Of a stretch of DNA of 64,000 nucleotides, positions 31,299-43,070 are shown one piece after another. The position numbers and the translations under genes are program-made. A model generated the notes under the pieces. That model did no database searches. It was not told where the DNA came from and was given only the letters and a program-made list of their open reading frames with translations. The DNA comes from Arachis hypogaea (taxonomy: Eukaryota > Streptophyta > Magnoliopsida > Fabales > Fabaceae): contig NC_092048.1 of the NCBI RefSeq assembly GCF_003086295.3, positions 72,706,841 through 72,770,840 on the forward strand. The letters are read 5' to 3'. The first letter of the stretch is position 1; each line of letters opens with the position of its first letter.

Positions 31299-32985
31299 TG
31301 ATGAGCGGATAATTTATACGCTTTTTGGCATTGTTTTTAGTATGTTTTTAGTAGGATCTAGTTACTTTTAGGGATGTTTTCATTAGTTTTTATGTTAAAT
31401 TCACATTTTTGGACTTTACTATGAGTTTGTGTGTTTTTCTGTGATTTCAAGTATTTTCTGGCTGAAATTGAGGGACTTGAGCAGAAATCAGATTCAGAGG
31501 TTGAAGAAGGACTGCTGATGCTGTTGGATTCTGACCTCCCTTCACTCAAAATGAATTTTCTGGAGCTACAAAACTCGAAATGGCGCACTTCCAATTGCGT
31601 TGGAAAGTAGACATCTAGGGCTTTCCAGAAATATATAATAGTCCATACTTTGGCCAAGAATAGACGATGTAAACTGGCGTTCAACACCAGCTTTCTGCCC
31701 AAAACTGGCGTCCAGCGCCAGAAAAGGATCCAAAACCAGAGTTGAACGCCAGAAATGGATCAAAACATGGCGTTCAACTCTACAAATGGCCTCTGCACGT
31801 GCAACACTTAAAGCTCAGCCCAAGCACACACCAAGTGGGCCCCGGAAGTGAATTTATGCATCAATTACTTACTCATGTAAACCCTAGTGACTAGTTTATT
31901 ATAAATAGGACCTTTTACTATTGTATTAGACATCTTTGAACGCATTGTTCTTAGACCATGGGGTTTAGGGTTTTCTGCACTCCATAGATTAAGGTGTGGA
32001 GCTCTGCTGTTCTTCAAAGATTAATGCAAAGTACTACTGTTTTCTATTCAATTCATCTTATTTCGCTTCTAAGATATCCATTCGCACCCAAGAACGTGAT
32101 GAAGGTGATGATTATGTGACGCTCATCACCATTCTCCCCTATGAACACGTGCCTGACAAACACTTCCGTTCTACATGCAATAAGCTAGAATGAGTATCTC
32201 TTAGATCTCCTAATCAGAATCTTCGTGGTGTAAGCTAGAATGATGGCAGCATTCAAGAGAATCCGAAAAGTCTAAATCTTATCTGTGGTATTCCGAGTAG
32301 GATTCGATGATTGAATGACTGTGACGATCTTCAAACTCGCGATTGTGGGGCGTTAGTGACAGACGCAAAAGAATCAATGGATTCTATTCCGACATGATCG
32401 AGAACCGACAGATGAATAGCCATGCTGTGACAGAGCATGTTAGCATATTATTCACTGAGAGGATAGGATGCAACCATTGACAAGGGTGATGCCTCCAGAC
32501 GATTAGCCGTGCCGTGACAGGGCATTGGATCATTTTCCCGAGAGATGACCGAAAGTAGCCATTGACAATGGGATGCATTACACAAAGCCAACCATGGAAA
32601 GGAGTAAGACTGATTGGATGAAGATAGCAGGAAAGCAGAGGTTCAGAGGAACGAAAGCATCTCCATACGCTTATCTGAAACTCTCACCAATGATTTACAT
32701 AAGTATTTCTATCCTTATTTTATTATCTATTTTCGAAAACCCAATCACCATTTTATATCTGCCTGACTGAGATTTACAAGGTGACCATAGCTTGCTTCAT
32801 ACCAACAATCTCCGTGGGATTCGACCCTTACTCACGTAAGGTATTACTTGGACGACCCAGTGCACTTGCTGGTTAGTTGTATCGAAGTTGTGACAAATTA
32901 TGAATGTGTAATCACGATTACGCGTACCAAGTTGCTCACGTTGCCAGGGATTGTTCTAGCCTGGACATCACAATTTCGTGCACCA
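31299..32985 (+). repeat. E1 3' LTR
   Basis: 1,687 bp, TGATGAGCGG...GTGCACCA, followed by the target copy TGCTC. About 99% identical to the 5' LTR apart from a 46-bp length difference near 31960. TATAAATAG is at 31900-31908, palindromes at 31673-31790, and a hairpin CCTTAC/GTAAGG at 32826-32841. Confidence 0.95.
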
Positions 32986-32990
32986 TGCTC

Positions 32991-34244
32991 CGTTCTCTTG
33001 CACAAGGACAACAAGACATGCATGCTCAGCTGAACTCTAGTCTGAATGGCTTAACTGCCACTTTACAAGCTCTCGTCTCCAGGATGGGTTCCTCACTTAA
33101 TTCCATACATCAACCTTCAAGCTCTAATGGAATTCCTTCTCAACCACTGCCTAATCCCAAGGGTGGCATCAATGCCATCACTCTAAGGTCCAGAACCACA
33201 CTGCAGAAGAGGAACCATGAGGAGCCAAACCCATCAGAAAATGCGCCAACAGAGGATGTGGTGGAAGTGGAACAAGCTGAAGAAGAAGAGGACGTACAAG
33301 ACATAGCTGAAGAAGAAGAGGACATACAAAACATAGTTGAAGAAGAAGAAGCTCAACCACAGAATGAAGCACCAAGTGATGCTGAAGCTACAAATTGCGC
33401 CCCTCCTATCCCATTTCCACAACTTGCAAGGAAGCCTAGAAAACAGATGGAACTCGACCCCAAAATGGTAGAAATATTCAAAAAGGTCGAGGTAACTATT
33501 CCCCTTTTTGATGTTATTCAACAGGTACCTAAATACGTAAAGTTTCTAAAAAAATTGTGCATACATAAAGATAAAATTAATGAATTAGAAACTATTCCTT
33601 TAGGTAGTTCTATATCTGCTTTAATGGGAAATATACCTGAAAAATGTAGTGATCCAGGTCCATGTAAGGTTAACTGTACCATTGGAGGTGTGATATTTTC
33701 TGACTGTATGTGTGATTTAGGAGCATGTGTTAGCATAATGCCTTTGTCTATATATGATACTTTGAGGCTCCCTCCCTTAAAAAGGTCAGCAGCTCGTTTT
33801 GTGTTAGCAGATAAAAGCATTATTACAATAATTGGAATTGCTGAAGATGTATTAGTGAGCATTAAGGGGCTTACATTTCCCATTGATTTCTACATCCTGG
33901 AAATGCCCCCCAATGACTCAAGAAGACCATCATCAATCCTGCTTGGAAGACCATTCCTGAAGACCTCAAAGTTCAAGCTGGATGCATTCTCAGGAACTTA
34001 CTCTTTTGAGATAGATGGCAGAACATTGAGTTTCAGTTTAAATGAAGCTATGGAGCATCCTTCGGAAGATCATTCTATCTTCCAATGCGACATTATTGAT
34101 GAAACTGTAGCTGAAGTTCACCAGGAAGAATTAGAAGAAAAGTACATGGAGCAAGGTCCAAATGTGGGGACACTTTCTGAAAACCATGAGAAGACTTTAC
34201 CATTATTACCAGCCCCAGATGATCCAGAGCCTAGTTGTGAGTAG
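32991..34244 (+). pseudogene. Element D gag C-terminus and protease
   Basis: This continues the gag interrupted at 22927; removing E1 and one TGCTC restores the frame. The gag tail (PNPKGGINAITLRSR) leads through an acidic linker with a repeated E-E-E-D-x-Q motif to the protease. The protease shows MCDLGACVSIMPLS (active site D-L-G) and LLGRPFLKTSKFKLD. One stop (TAG at 34242) separates it from RT in the same frame; it looks like a point mutation since the pol sequence resumes immediately. Confidence 0.9.
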
Positions 34245-35468
34245 AAATTAGAGTTAAAGCCCCTTCTTCCACACCTCAAGTATGCTTACCTTAAGGACAA
34301 GCAGAAGTTTCCAGTTATCATTGCAAGGGAACTCACTTCTCAACAAGAAGAACAACTACTCAGAGTGTTGAGAAAACATAAGAAAGCAATTGGATGGAGC
34401 TTGGCGGATATAGTAGGCATTAGTCCTCAAGTTTGTGAACACAGAATATTCTTAGAAGAGGGAGCAAAGCCTGTCCGTCAGCCTCAAAGAAGATTGAATC
34501 CCACCATCTTAGAAGTTGTCAAGAAGGAAGTGACCAGCCTACTTGAGGCAGATATTATTTACCCCATCTCAGACAGTGAATGGGTCAGTCCAGTACAAGT
34601 GGTGCCCAAGAAGTCTGGAGTCACAATAATAAAGAATGAGCATGGAGAGCTTCTGACAACTAGAGTACAGAATTCATGGAGAGTTTACATTGACTATAGG
34701 CGTCTCAACCAAGCCACTCGCAAGGATCATTACCCCTTGCCATTCATTGATCAAATGCTTGATCGCCTGTCAGGTAAATCTCATTATTGTTTCTTAGATG
34801 GTTATACAGGCTACTTTCAAATTCATATAGCTCCTGAAGATCAGGAAAAGACTACTTTTACATGTCCTTTTGGGACTTATGCTTATAAGAGAATGCCCTT
34901 TGGCTTATGCAATGCACCTGCTACTTTCCAAAGATGCATGATGAGTCTTTTCTTTGATCTTATTGATAACAGTATGGAAGTTTTTATGGATGATTTTAGC
35001 ATATATGGTGATTCATTTAGTCTTTGCTTAGATAGTTTATCTAGAGTGTTAGACAGATGTGTTAGTACAAACCTTGTATTAAATTTTGAAAAATGTCACT
35101 TTATGGTCAAACAAGGAATTGTACTAGGACATGTTGTGTCTAATACTGGCATTTCTGTAGATCCAACAAAGGTGGATGTTATTTCTAGTTTACCTTACCC
35201 ATCCTCTGTGAGGGAAGTCCGTTCGTTCCTTGGCCACGCAGGTTTTTACAGGAGATTCAATAAGGACTTCAGTAAGGTAGCATTACCTTTATCCAGATTG
35301 CTGCAGAAGGAAATTGAGTTCGAGTTTAGTGAAAGCTGTATGCAAGTATTTGATAAGCTGAAAACCGCCCTGACTCAAGCTCCAATTGTGAGAGGATCAG
35401 ACTGGAGCCAGGCATTTGAAATCATGTGTGATGCTTCCAACCATGCAGTAGGAGTAGCACTGGCTCAG
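34245..35468 (+). pseudogene. Element D reverse transcriptase and RNase H N-terminus
   Basis: RT copies the element RNA into DNA. Motifs in order: WVSPVQVVPKKSG, WRVYIDYRRLNQATRKDHYPLPFIDQ, FLDGYTGYFQI (first catalytic Asp), FGLCNAPATFQRCM, VFMDDFSIYGDSF (catalytic DD), and SFLGHAGFYRRF. RNase H begins with EIMCDASNHAVGVAL and is cut by the E2 insertion after 35468. No stop occurs within this part. The catalytic residues look intact, although the polyprotein is broken elsewhere. Confidence 0.93.
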
Positions 35469-38419
35469 TGGTGCATGAAATCACAATCACACTTTTGCAA
35501 TTCCGTACAACTAACCAGCAAGTGCACTGGGTCGTCCAAGTAATACCTTACGTGAGTAAGGGTCGATCCCACGGAGATTGTCGACTTGAAGCAAGCTATG
35601 GTTATTTTGTAATTCTTAGTCAGGAAATTAATAATAAAAATGGTTGGGTTTATGAAAAGTAATTAACATAAAATAAATGATACTTGTTATGTAGTAATGG
35701 AGAACAAATTGAGGTTTTGGAGATGCTCTGTCTTCTGAATCTATGCTTTCCTACTGTCTTCCTCTTCACGCATGCAAGGCTCCTTCTACGGCAAGTTGTA
35801 TGTTGGTCAATCACCGTTGTCAATGGCTACCATCTATCCTCTCAGTGAAAATGGTCTAAATGCGCTGTCACCGCACGGCTAATTATCTGTCGGTTCTCAC
35901 TCATGTTGGAATAGAATCCATTGATTCTTTTGCGTCTGTCACTACGCCCAACACTCGTGAGTTTGAAGCTCGTCACAGTCATCCCTTCCCAGAACCTATT
36001 CGGAATACCACAGACAAGGTTTAGACTTTCCGGATCTCAGGAATGGCCGCCAATAATTCTAGCCTATACCACGAAGATTCTGATCGTGAACTAGGAGGCT
36101 AAGAGATACACACTCAAGCTAATGCAGATAGAACGGAGGTGATTGTCAAGCACACGTTCATAGGTGAGAATGATGATGAGTGTCACGGATCATCACATTC
36201 ATCAGGGTGAAGTGTGAGTGAATATCTTAGAATAGAAACAAGCGTGATTGAATGAAAAACAGTAGTAATTGCATTAATTCATCGAAACACGGCAGAGTTC
36301 TGATAAACCACTATTTTATGGTTTATCTTGTGCTCAATTGAGTAGATTTTATCAACTCTTTACCCACTTATTCACAATATTTGCATGGTTTTATATTTCC
36401 TTCCTGATTTTGTGCTATGATTGAAAACATGCTTTTTTGATCTTATATTTGCTTATTATTAATCCTCTCTTATTACCATTAGATGCCTTGATATGTGTGT
36501 TAAATGATTTCAGATATTATAGGGCAGGAATGGCTCAGAGGATAGAAAGGAAGCATGCAAAAGTGGAAGGAATACAAGAAGTTGGAGAAATTGCTAAGCT
36601 GTCCAGCCTGACCTCTTCGCACTCAAACGGCTATAACTTTAGCTATAGAGGTCAAAATGATGCGGTTGCCGTTGCGTTGGAAAGCTAACATCTGGAGCTT
36701 CGATTTGATATATAATATGCCATATTTGCTCTGATGCTAGGCGATGCGACCGCGTGCTCCATGCGGCCGCATCGCAGTGACGGAAATCAGCGTATTTGAA
36801 TTCTTCTCCAGCGATTTCCGGGCTGTTTTTGACCCAGTTCGTGGCCCAGAAAACACAGATTAGAGGCTATAAAGTGGGGGATTGCATCCATTCATAAAGA
36901 GGCTTTCATATTCACAATTTTAGGAGTAGATGTAGTTTTTAGAGAGAGAGGTTCTCTCATCTCTCTTAGGATTAGGATTTAGGATTTCTCTTAGTTTTAG
37001 GAGTGACTCTCAATCCCAGGTTCTTTATTTTTATTTATTTTCTCAATTTAATTTATGAACATCTATGCCAGATTTAATTTCTTTTGTTAATGCAATTCGG
37101 GGTATTTTCAGATTTAAGATTGCTTTGCTTATATTGATGCTTTTAATTTAATTTAGATATTTTTCTCCCTTTTGGCTTTGGTCAAGTGATTGGTAGTACT
37201 TGAGTTATCAAACTCAGCAAGTGATTGAAATTGGCAGATTTTGCTTTAGCTAGGATTGCTCTAACACTAGTTTCTCCACAGTAGTTGACTAGGACTTGAG
37301 AATCAAGCTAATTAGTCCACTTAACTTTCCTTTGTTTAATAAAGGCTGACCAAGTGGGAATAAAATCCAATTCTCTTCACACTTGATAAGGATAACTAGG
37401 ATAGGAATTCCAATTCTTATACCTTGCCAAGAGATTTTATTATTATTATTTTATTATACTTGTCATATAACATATTCCCTCCTTACTTCCAAAACCCCAA
37501 TTTACAAACTCATAACCAATAATAAGAATATACCTCCCTGCAATTCCTTGAGAAGACGACCCGAGGTTTGAATACTCGGTTATCAATTTCAAAGGGGTTT
37601 GTTACTTGTGACAACCAACACGTTTGTACGAAGGGATTTTTGTCGGTTTAGAGACTATATCTACAACGTGACTGTTTTTATGACATTCTTTACTGGCAAA
37701 AATCCCAACGTCAAGTTCCTCACCCCCAATCATGGGGTTTAGAGACTCATGCCGTCAGAAATACAATGTGAAGTGTAAAAATGTCATGAGATACAAAATA
37801 AATCTCTAAAAGTAGTTTTTATACTAGTAACTAGGGTTTACAGAAATGAGTAAATGATGTAGAAATCTACTTCCGGGCCCACTTGGTGTGTGCTTGGGCT
37901 GAGCATTAAGCTTTACACGTGTAGATACTTCTCTTGGAGTTAAACGCCAGGTTACAGCCTGTTTCTGGCATTTAACTCTGGTTTGTAACCTGTTTCTGGT
38001 GTTTAACTTCAGAATAGGGCAGGAAGTTGGCATTTGAACGCCAGTTTATGTCGTCAAAACATAGGCAAAGTATGGATTATTATATATTACTGGAAAGTCC
38101 TGAATGTCGACTTTCTAACGCAATTGAGAGCGCACTAATCGGGTTTCTGTAGCTCCAGAAAATCCACTTCGAGTGCAGGGAGGTCAGAATCCAACAGCAT
38201 CTGCAATCCTTTTTCAGCCTCTGAATCAGATTTTTGCTCAGGTCCCTCAATTTCAGCCAGAAAATACCTGAAATCACAGAAAAATACACAAACTCATAGT
38301 AAAGTCCAGAAATGTAATTTTTATTTAAAAACTAATAAAAATATAATAAAAACTAACTAAAACATACTAAAAACTATGCAAAAACAATGCCAAAAAGCGT
38401 ATAAATTATCCGCTCATCA
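35469..38419 (-). repeat. E2 3' LTR, interrupted by solo LTR 2
   Basis: Without the 1,418-bp insertion and duplication it is 1,533 bp, matching the 1,532-bp 5' LTR. The outer end reads TGGTGCATG on plus and the inner end CGCTCATCA at 38419. Degenerate GGCGTTTAAC palindromes lie at 37935-38050. Confidence 0.9.
36301..37713 (+). repeat. Solo LTR 2 (TGATAAACC family)
   Basis: A 1,413-bp TGATAAACC...CGTCA sequence is flanked by perfect AGTTC duplications (36296-36300 and 37714-37718). It has a palindrome ATGCGGCCGCAT near 36763, a TATAAAG box at 36868-36874, and a hairpin with arms CCGAG/CTCGG at 37561-37579. No internal sequence remains. Confidence 0.93.
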
Positions 38420-39568
38420 CAACACCAAACTTAAATTGTTGTTTGTCCCCAAGCAACTGAAAATCAAATAGGATAAAAAGAAGAGAATATACTATAAATT
38501 CCAAAATATCAATGAAACTTAGTTCTAATTAGATGAGCGGGACTAGTAGCTTTTTTTCCTCTGAACAGTTTTGGCATCTCACTTTATCCTTTGAAGTTCA
38601 GAATGATTGGCATCTATAGGAACTCAGAATTTAGATAGTGTTACTGATTCTCCTAGTTCAATATATTAATTCTTAAACACAGCTACTTTATGAGTCTTGG
38701 CCGTGGCTCTAAGCACTTTGTTTTCCAATATTACCACTGGATACATAAATGCCACAGACACATAATTGGGTGAACCTTTTCAGATTGTGACTCAGCTTTG
38801 CTAGAGTCCCCAATTAGAGGTGTCCAGGGTTCTTAAGCACACTCTTTTTGCTTTGGATCAAGACTATAACCGCTCAGTCTCAAGCGTTTCACTTGACACC
38901 TTCACGCCACAAGCACATGGTTAGGGACAGCTTGGTTTAGCCGCTTAGGCCAGGATTTTATTCTTGTGGGCCCTCCTATCCACTGATGCTCAAAGCCTTG
39001 GATCTTTTTTACCCTTGCCTTTTGGTTTAAAGGGTTATTGGCTTTTTGCTCTTGCCTTTTGGTTTAAAGAGCTCTTGGCTTTTTCTGCTTGCTTTTTTCT
39101 TATTTTTTTCTTTTTTTTTTGCCATTTTTTTTCGCAAGCCTTTGCTTTTCACTGCTTTTTCTTGCATCAAGAATCAATTTTATGATTTTTTAGATTATCA
39201 AATAACATTTCTCCTTTTTCATCATTCTTTCAAGAGCCAACAATTTTAACATTCATAAACAACAAGTTCAAAAGACATATGCACTGTTCAAGCATTCATT
39301 CAGAGAAACAAAAAGTATTGTCACCACATCAAAATAATTAAACTAATTTCAAGGATGAATTCGAAATCATGTACTTCTTGTTCTTTTGTGATTAAAAACA
39401 TTTTTCATTTAAGAAAGGTGATGGATTCATAGGACATTCATAGCTTTAAGGTATAGACACTAGACACTAATGATCATGTAAGAAAGACACAAACATAAAT
39501 AAACATAAAGCATAGAGAACGAAAATAGAAAAAATAAATAGACAAGGAGATTAAGGAACGGGTCCACC
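38420..39568 (-). other. E2 PPT region and noncoding tail
   Basis: On the minus strand, TTTAAGTTTGGTGTTG precedes the 3' LTR, with a GTTGCTTG-GGGA-CAAACAAC hairpin (one mismatch) at 38438-38457. A long T-rich (plus) stretch at about 39000-39170 corresponds to the A-rich tract of E1. No gene is supported. Confidence 0.7.
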
Positions 39569-39699
39569 TTAGTAAGGGTGGCGTTTTCTTCCTCTTGAAG
39601 AACCAATGGTGCTCTTGAGCTCCTCTATGTCTCTTCCTTGCCTTAGTTGCTCCTCCCTCATAGCTCTTTAATCTTCTCTAATCTCATGGAAGGTGCCAT
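39569..39699 (-). pseudogene. E2 env-like ORF, extreme remnant
   Basis: Only a MAP start at 39699 and the basic C-terminal tail (REEQLRQGRDIEEL, then GRKRHPY, readable with a frame change) remain. The whole conserved core is gone. A perfect hairpin with arms TTTGCTCG/CGAGCAAA (39752-39771) and an AAGTTTGGTGT motif lie just upstream on the minus strand, as in E1. Confidence 0.5.
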
Positions 39700-39751
39700 A
39701 TGGTTATGGAAAATTAAAAAGCGGGGCTTTTTCCACACCAAACTTAAAATG

Positions 39752-39771
39752 TTTGCTCGTCTTCGAGCAAA
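39752..39771 (-). promoter_or_regulatory. Pre-env hairpin of E2
   Basis: Perfect 8-bp arms TTTGCTCG/CGAGCAAA with a 4-base loop, followed on the minus strand by AAGTTTGGTGTGG. It is the counterpart of 29654-29671 and 56610-56629. Confidence 0.6.
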
Positions 39772-39984
39772 AGAAGAAAGAAAAGAGGAGATGGAGATGT
39801 GTGATGGGTTCGGCCAAGGGAGGGTGATAGTGTGTATGAGGAGTTTATGATGGATGGATGTGAGTGGTGAAGAGAGTATGGAAAAGAGGGTGGGGTAGGT
39901 GGGGATCCTGTGGAGTCCACAGATGCTGAGGGGTCAAGGACTTAGCATCCCTGCTCCATTGAGGCATGCAAAACGCCCTTAGAG

Positions 39985-40200
39985 TGCAATCCTGGCATTT
40001 AACGCCAGACTACTGCTTATTTCTGGCGTTAAACGCCAGCTTTTCCCCCTTTCTTGGTGTTGAATGCCAACTTGGTGCTTGTTTCTGGCATTAAACACCA
40101 AGCTGTAGCCTGTTTCTGGCATTTAACGCCAGCTTGATGCTTCTTTTTGGCGTTAAATGCCAGTCTGATGCTTCTTACTGGCGTCTAAATGCCAATAAGT
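39985..40200 (-). repeat. GGCGTTTAACGCC palindrome cluster in E2
   Basis: About ten units such as CTGGCGTTAAACGCCAG, some decayed to GGCATTTAACGCC. The cluster lies between the post-pol hairpins and the env-like remnant, as in E1. Confidence 0.85.
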
Positions 40201-40352
40201 CTATCCTCCAGGGTGTGCTATTTTTGATGCTGTTTTTGATTCTGCTTTAATTCTGCAGCTGTTTTTATGACTCCACATGATCATCAACCTAAAGAAAATA
40301 TAAAATAACAATGGAAAATAAAATGAAAAAGTAATTAACATAGATAAATAAG

Positions 40353-40400
40353 ATTGGGTTGCCTCCCAATAACCACTTCTTTGCTGTCAATAGCTTGACA
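40353..40400 (-). promoter_or_regulatory. Tandem post-pol hairpins of E2
   Basis: Hairpin 1 has arms TGTCAA/TTGACA around GCTA (40385-40400). Hairpin 2 has arms ATTGGG/CCCAAT around AGGCAA (40353-40370). The outermost pair is A-T here, G-C in family 2 and C-G in element C. Confidence 0.65.
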
Positions 40401-40403
40401 TTA

Positions 40404-41990
40404 TTAAGCCTTATAGTTTACAGTGTCTGCAAACCACGGAGATTCCTGAATAGCAAATAATTGCTCATCCGGAAAGGGTTCAGAGATCTCAGTATGAGGG
40501 AGGGACGCTCCTGCTACTGGTTCTATCCGGGATAGGTGATCAGCTACTTGATTCTCTTTCCCTTTTCTATCTCTTATTTCTATATCAAACTCTTGCAGAA
40601 GCAACACATATCTTATGAGTCTGGGTTTGAATCCTGCTTTGTGAGGAGATATTTTAGAGCAGCATAGTCAGCGTACACAATCACTTTTGATCCCATTAAA
40701 TAAGATCTAAACTTGTCAATGGCATAAACCACTGCAAGCAACTCCTTTTCTGTGGTTGTGTAATTCTTCTGTGTGTCATTCAAAACACGGCTAGCATAGT
40801 AAATGACATGCAGAAGCTTGTTATGCCTCTGTCCCAATACTGCACCAATGGCTTGGTCACTGGCATCACACATTAGTTCGAATGGTAATGTCCATTCTGG
40901 TGTAAAAATGACTGGTGCTGTGACCAGCTTAGCTTTCAGAGTCTCAAACGCCTGCAGACACTCTGTGTCAAAGACAAATGGTGTGTCAGCAGCTAGCAGA
41001 TTGCTCAGAGGTTTTGCAATTTTTGAAAAATCCTTTATAAACCTCCTATAGAATCCTGCATGCCCCAGAAAGCTTATGATTGCCTTAACATTGGTGGATG
41101 GTGGTAATTTTTCAATTACCTCTACCTTAGCTTGATCCACCTCTATTCCCCTGTTCAAAATTTTATGCCCAATGACAATTCCTTCAGTCACCATAAAGTG
41201 ACATTTTTCCCAATTTAAAACCAGGTTAGTCTCTTGGCATCTTTTCAGAACAAGTGCTAGATGGTTAAGACAGGAGCTAAATGAGTCTCCAAATACTGAG
41301 AAGTCATCCATGAAGACTTCTAGAAATTTCTCTACCATATCAGAGAAGATAGAGAGCATGCACCTCTGAATGATTGTAGGTGCATTGCATAGACCAAAAG
41401 GCATTCTTCTGTATGCAAATACTCCAGATAGACATGTGAATGCTGTTTTTTCTTGGTCCTGAGGATCTACTGCAATTTGGTTATAACCTAAATAGCCATC
41501 CAAAAACCAGTAGTATTCATGACCTGCTAGTCTCTCTAGCATCTAGTCTATGAATGGTAAAGGAAAATGATCCTTCTTGGTGGTTGTATTGAGCCTTCTA
41601 TAGTCAATACACATACGCCACCCTGTAACTGTTCTTGTAGGAACCAGTTCATTCTTTTCATTATGAACCACTGTCATTCCTCCCTTCTTAGGGACAACAT
41701 GGACAGGGCTCACCCAGGGGCTATCAGAAATAGGATAAATAATCCCAGCCTCTAGTAACTTAGTGATCTCTTTCTGCACCACCTCCTTCATGGCGGGATT
41801 TAGCTGCCTCTGTGGTTGAACCACTGGCTTAGCATCATCCTCCAATAGGATCTTATGCATGCATCTGGCTGGGCTAATGCCCTTAAGATCACTTATGGAC
41901 CACCCAAGAGCTGTCTTGTGTGTCCTTAGCACCTAAATTAGTGCTTTCTCTTCCTGTGGCTCTAAAGCCTTATGATTACAGGAAAAGTGT
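40404..41990 (-). pseudogene. E2 reverse transcriptase and RNase H
   Basis: The RT N-terminus shows WVSPVHVVPKKGG and WRMCIDYRRLNTTTKKDHFPLP. A TAG at 41543-41545 interrupts. Then come FLDGYLGYNQI, FGLCNAPTIIQRCM and VFMDDFSVFGDSF. RNase H shows [38 protein letters not shown] and, after a 1-base deletion near 40625, [11 protein letters not shown]. The catalytic residues are kept. The frame ends at 40404 a few residues into the RNase H-IN linker, and the integrase that normally follows (about 1.5 kb) is absent. The upstream boundary with the protease linker is approximate. Confidence 0.92.
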
Positions 41991-42066
41991 CACCTTCTCC
42001 CAGAAATGCATATTTCAGGGATGGTGGTAGTGGTTTGAGCTCAGGTTTAGGAGGTTTCTCCTCTTC

Positions 42067-43064
42067 CTAAGGAGTCTTCAGAGGTTTTTTTTCCTCTGGT
42101 TCCTCCAAATCAGGCTGAACATCTTTAAAAATGTCCTCTAGCTCTGATTCGAGACTCTCAGTCATATTAACCTCTTCCACCAGGGAGTCAATAATATCAA
42201 CGCTGAGGCAGTCTTCTGATGTGTCTAGATGCTGCATAGCTTTGACAACATTCAACTTAAACTCATCCTCACTGACTCTCAGGGTTATCTCCCCTTTTTG
42301 GACGTCAATGAGGGTTCGTCCAGTTGCTAAGAATGGTCTTCCTAGAATGAGAGTTGCACTCTTGTGCTCCTCCATTTCCAGCACTACAAAGTCAGTAGGG
42401 AAGGCAAATGGCCTAACCTTGACAATCATGTCCTCAATTATGCCTGATGGGTATTTAATGGAGCCATCAGCAAGTTGAAGACAGATCCGGGTTGGTTTGA
42501 CCTCTTCAGTCAAGCCAAGCTTTCTGATAGTGGATATAGGGATTAGATTAATACTTGCCCCAAGATCACATAGAGCTGTCTTGGTACAAGCACCCTCTAA
42601 TGTGCATGGTATCATAAAGCTTCTGGGATCCTTAAGCTTTTCTGGTAAGCTTGTTAGGATGATTGCACTGCATTCTTCAGTGAGAAAAACTTTTTCTGTT
42701 TTTCTCCAATCCTTCTTATGACTTAAGATCTCTTTCATGAACTTAGCATAAGAGGGTATTTTCTCAAGTGCCTCTGCAAACGGAATCTTTATTTCAAGAG
42801 TCCTGAGATAGTCTGCAAAGCGGGCAAATTGTTTATCCTGTTCTGCTTGGCGGAGTTTCTGAGGATAAGGCATTTTGGCTTTATATTCTTCAACCTTAGT
42901 TGCTGTAGGTTTATTTCCTATAGAGGCAGGTTGAGAAGCCTTCTTGAGGGAGTTATTATCAACACTTGCAGGTGTCTGATCCCTCACTGGCGTTTGAACG
43001 CCAGAACTGGACATGGATTGGGCATTTAACGCCAATTTTTCACCCTTTTCAGGCGTTTGAACGC
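42067..43064 (-). pseudogene. E2 protease with palindrome-bearing linker
   Basis: This is the aspartic protease of the E2 polyprotein. It contains ALCDLGASINLIPIS (active site D-L-G) and LILGRPFLATGRTLIDV. The preceding linker is unusual: perfect palindromes CTGGCGTT-NN-AACGCCAG are read as SGVQTP (about 42987-43070). A Lys/Glu-rich end leads to RT. The open stretch is 322 codons, with stops on both sides. Confidence 0.88.
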
Positions 43065-43070
43065 CAGACT
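42985..43070 (-). repeat. Palindromes inside E2 gag-protease coding linker
   Basis: Units CTGGCGTTCAAACGCCAG (about 42988-43005), a decayed one near 43020-43036, and another near 43052-43068 occur inside the reading frame. They are the same motif as in the LTR and pre-env clusters. Confidence 0.8.

Larger units (their letters stand above)
22928..32985 (+). mobile_element. Element E1: young non-autonomous FIDEL-like (Feral-type) retrotransposon
   Basis: A complete 10,058-bp insertion is flanked by perfect 5-bp duplications TGCTC (22923-22927 and 32986-32990). The LTRs are 1,733 and 1,687 bp and differ by about 18 substitutions by eye (about 1%) plus one 46-bp length difference. The PBS is perfect, and an uninterrupted gag-PR ORF is present. 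No RT, RNase H or IN exists, so movement would need enzymes from an autonomous relative. The name Feral/FIDEL is from memory and unverified. Confidence 0.93.

Noticed and set aside
34242..34244. TAG between PR and RT of element D as programmed readthrough
   Set aside because: No second element here shows a stop at this point, and D has other point-mutation stops, so decay is the simpler reading.
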